Shown here one piece after another: positions 47,646-48,934 of a stretch of 48,934 nt of DNA (positions are counted from its first letter, which is position 1; the number at the start of each line of letters is the position of its first letter). Source of the DNA: SAR86 cluster bacterium (lineage in GTDB: Bacteria > Pseudomonadota > Gammaproteobacteria > Magnimaribacterales > Magnimaribacteraceae); contig JAQWNM010000012.1 of NCBI GenBank assembly GCA_029268615.1, positions 1 through 48,934 on the forward strand, given 5' to 3'. The notes under the pieces are model-generated. The model saw only the letters and a list, made by a program, of their open reading frames with translations. It made no database searches and had not been told where the DNA came from. The translations under genes and the position numbers were made by a program.

Positions 47646-47984
47646 CTAGTTTGTTTCTGAAACCATATTAATAGTATATTTAGGAAGTTCAATCTCAAGC
47701 TCTTCATCCTTTACAATTAGTTGACAACTTAATCTTGAATTTGGTTCTAATCCCCAAGCTTTATCTAGCATGTCTTCTTCCTTGTCAGATGCCTCTTCTA
47801 AAGAATGAAATCCCTTACGAACTATTACATGGCAAGTTGTACAGGCGCAAGAGAGTTCACAAGCATGCTCTATGGGTACATCACTTTTAAGCAATGCTTC
47901 ACATAGACTGTCTCCATCTTTAACTTCTAACTCCATACCATTAGGGCATGCCTCTTTATGAGGTAATATTCTAACCTTGGTCAT
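47646..47984 (-). CDS. fdx: ISC-type [2Fe-2S] ferredoxin
   Basis: The protein has 112 residues. Four cluster Cys are in CELSCACTTCHVIV and SRLSCQLIV, and the EEDMLDKAWGLEP segment is typical of Isc ferredoxin. It supplies electrons for cluster building on IscU. It follows iscA by 23 bases; hscB and hscA are absent. Confidence 0.97.
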   Translation of the reverse strand: MTKVRILPHKEACPNGMELEVKDGDSLCEALLKSDVPIEHACELSCACTTCHVIVRKGFHSLEEASDKEEDMLDKAWGLEPNSRLSCQLIVKDEELEIELPKYTINMVSETN

Positions 47985-48007
47985 TTATGTATATTTATCG
48001 AAATGAA

Positions 48008-48373
48008 CTAAGAAATATCAAAGCTTTCACCGCAACCACAAACTGCTGTCACATTGGGATTATTGAAGATAATACCTTGATTAACTCCCTCAATTAAGAA
48101 ATCAACCTTTGTGCCCATTAGATATTTAAAAGAATTATTGTCTACGAAGACCTTAAAAGAACTACAATCCAAGACAAAGTCTTCTCCATCTTGCGCTTTT
48201 TTAACATAATCCATTTCATAACTATAACCTGAGCAACCATCATTCTCTTTTACAGAGAATCTAACTCCTATAGCATCTTCTTGATCTATAAGTTTTTTTT
48301 GAAAATGAAGAACAGCCTCATCCGTTAAAGAGAATGAATTAGGATCAAAAGATAACGGCTTACTAGAAGACAT
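48008..48373 (-). CDS. iscA: A-type iron-sulfur carrier (IscA/HesB family)
   Basis: The protein has 121 residues with the three cluster Cys in NDGCSGYSYEMDYV and the C-terminal CGCGESF. About 14-20 N-terminal residues exceed E. coli IscA (107), so an ErpA-like identity is possible, but its location between iscU and fdx favours IscA. It delivers clusters to apoproteins. Confidence 0.93.
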   Translation of the reverse strand: MSSSKPLSFDPNSFSLTDEAVLHFQKKLIDQEDAIGVRFSVKENDGCSGYSYEMDYVKKAQDGEDFVLDCSSFKVFVDNNSFKYLMGTKVDFLIEGVNQGIIFNNPNVTAVCGCGESFDIS

Positions 48374-48391
48374 TTTTTAATCTAATGGAAG

Positions 48392-48769
48392 TTAAAGTTT
48401 AGACTCGTAATCCTTTACTGCCTGATGAATACTTTCTTCAGCTAATACCGAGCAGTGCAGCTTTATAGGAGGAAGATCTAGAGCATCAGCAATATCTTTA
48501 TTTTTTATTTCTTTAGCTTCTTCTAAAGTCTTACCTAGCAGCATATCTACGAGTTCACTTGACGAAGCAATTGCTGAACCACATCCATAAGTCTTAAACT
48601 TAGCGTCAATAATTTTATCGTTATCGTCCACTTCTATCATTAAAGACAATACATCACCACAAGCAGGTGCCCCTACCATACCATGACCTACATTAGGACT
48701 ATCTTTATCTAATTTACCGACATTACGAGGGTTCTCATAATGTTCTAATACTTTATCACTATACGCCAT
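48392..48769 (-). CDS. iscU: Iron-sulfur cluster scaffold IscU
   Basis: The protein has 125 residues, E. coli IscU 128. It has the three ligand Cys in VGAPACGDVL, YGCGSAIASSSEL and KLHCSVLAEE. The LPPIKLHC loop, the LPPVK-type site that binds HscA in other bacteria, is kept even though hscA is not at this locus. AGAGG lies upstream of the ATG. Confidence 0.97.
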   Translation of the reverse strand: MAYSDKVLEHYENPRNVGKLDKDSPNVGHGMVGAPACGDVLSLMIEVDDNDKIIDAKFKTYGCGSAIASSSELVDMLLGKTLEEAKEIKNKDIADALDLPPIKLHCSVLAEESIHQAVKDYESKL

Positions 48770-48780
48770 TTCTTCTACCT

Positions 48781-48934
48781 CTATTCATCAAATAAAACAG
48801 TTAAACCATTTATATTTAATGCCTTCATTCCGAGTATCTTTTTATCTCGTTTGTTAATTATCTTTTCTTTTGTTTTCTTTACCTGGTCTGCATACCATTG
48901 CATTGTATAACCATCATTATGGCCACAGTTTGCT
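48781..48934 (-). CDS. C-terminal end of an unidentified gene upstream of iscU (5' part off window)
   Basis: An open frame enters from the right edge and stops at 48781-48783, 11 bases before iscU. The visible 51 residues include CGHNDGYTMQWYADQVKK, a Lys-rich stretch and the end MKALNINGLTVLFDE. It does not look like the C-terminus of IscS or IscR, the genes expected here. I do not recognise the family. The short gap to iscU suggests one operon. Confidence 0.6.
   Translation of the reverse strand, partial: ANCGHNDGYTMQWYADQVKKTKEKIINKRDKKILGMKALNINGLTVLFDE

Overview
The window is AT-rich (about one third G+C by eye), densely coded, with many overlapping genes and frequent TTG and GTG starts. 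Gene content and order are gammaproteobacterial: fxsA next to groESL, murJ-ribF-ileS-lspA-ispH, sdhCDAB with lpd and sucCD, ndk-rodZ-ispG-hisS-yfgM-bamB-der, and an isc cluster. Compact operons, missing members of usual operons, a B12 receptor under a riboswitch and a small lipid-metabolism block suit a streamlined marine gammaproteobacterium of the SAR86 kind. That assignment is an inference from style and gene content, not shown by a marker gene. I saw no tRNA, rRNA, insertion sequence, integrase, prophage or CRISPR array.

Layout. 1-515 (-): rpsP, running off the left edge, with an acidic Ala/Glu/Pro tail built on a 66-bp duplication. 731-3086 (+): a CorB-type CNNM/CBS protein and an MscS-type channel, closed by a bidirectional terminator. 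3138-8553 (-): a urate-oxidase N-terminal-like membrane protein, groES-groEL behind a clear sigma32-type promoter, fxsA, a VanZ-like protein, an AmpG-type permease and yajQ. 8655-11212 (+): cobalamin riboswitch, BtuB-like receptor and cob(I)alamin adenosyltransferase, a B12 uptake and activation unit. 11213-20905 (-): ampD, an MDR oxidoreductase, ispH, lspA, ileS, ribF, murJ (apparent CTG start), msrB and a fatty acid desaturase. 20961-24144 (+): two acyl-CoA synthetases, the first broken by a one-base frameshift.

24174-27531 (-): an unusual Gfo/Idh/MocA-aldo/keto reductase fusion behind a GPH-type sugar symporter. 27655-27792 (-): an unannotated 45-residue ORF with its own promoter-like sequence, an inverted repeat flanking the -10, and a terminator. 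27878-30275: a hexapeptide acyltransferase (-) divergent from a MATE exporter and a TusA-like protein (+).

30280-37063 (-): sdhCDAB-lpd-sucCD, with sucAB absent from its usual place. 37142-46954 (-): an MFS exporter, oligopeptidase B, der, bamB, yfgM, hisS, ispG and rodZ. 46979-48934 (-): ndk, iscX, fdx, iscA, iscU and the end of an unrecognised gene. hscBA is missing between iscA and fdx, and iscS is not the gene next to iscU.

Most of the window is housekeeping. The least explained items are the 45-residue ORF with its operator-like site, the dehydrogenase-reductase fusion, the S16 tail, the CTG start of murJ, and the unidentified gene beside iscU.
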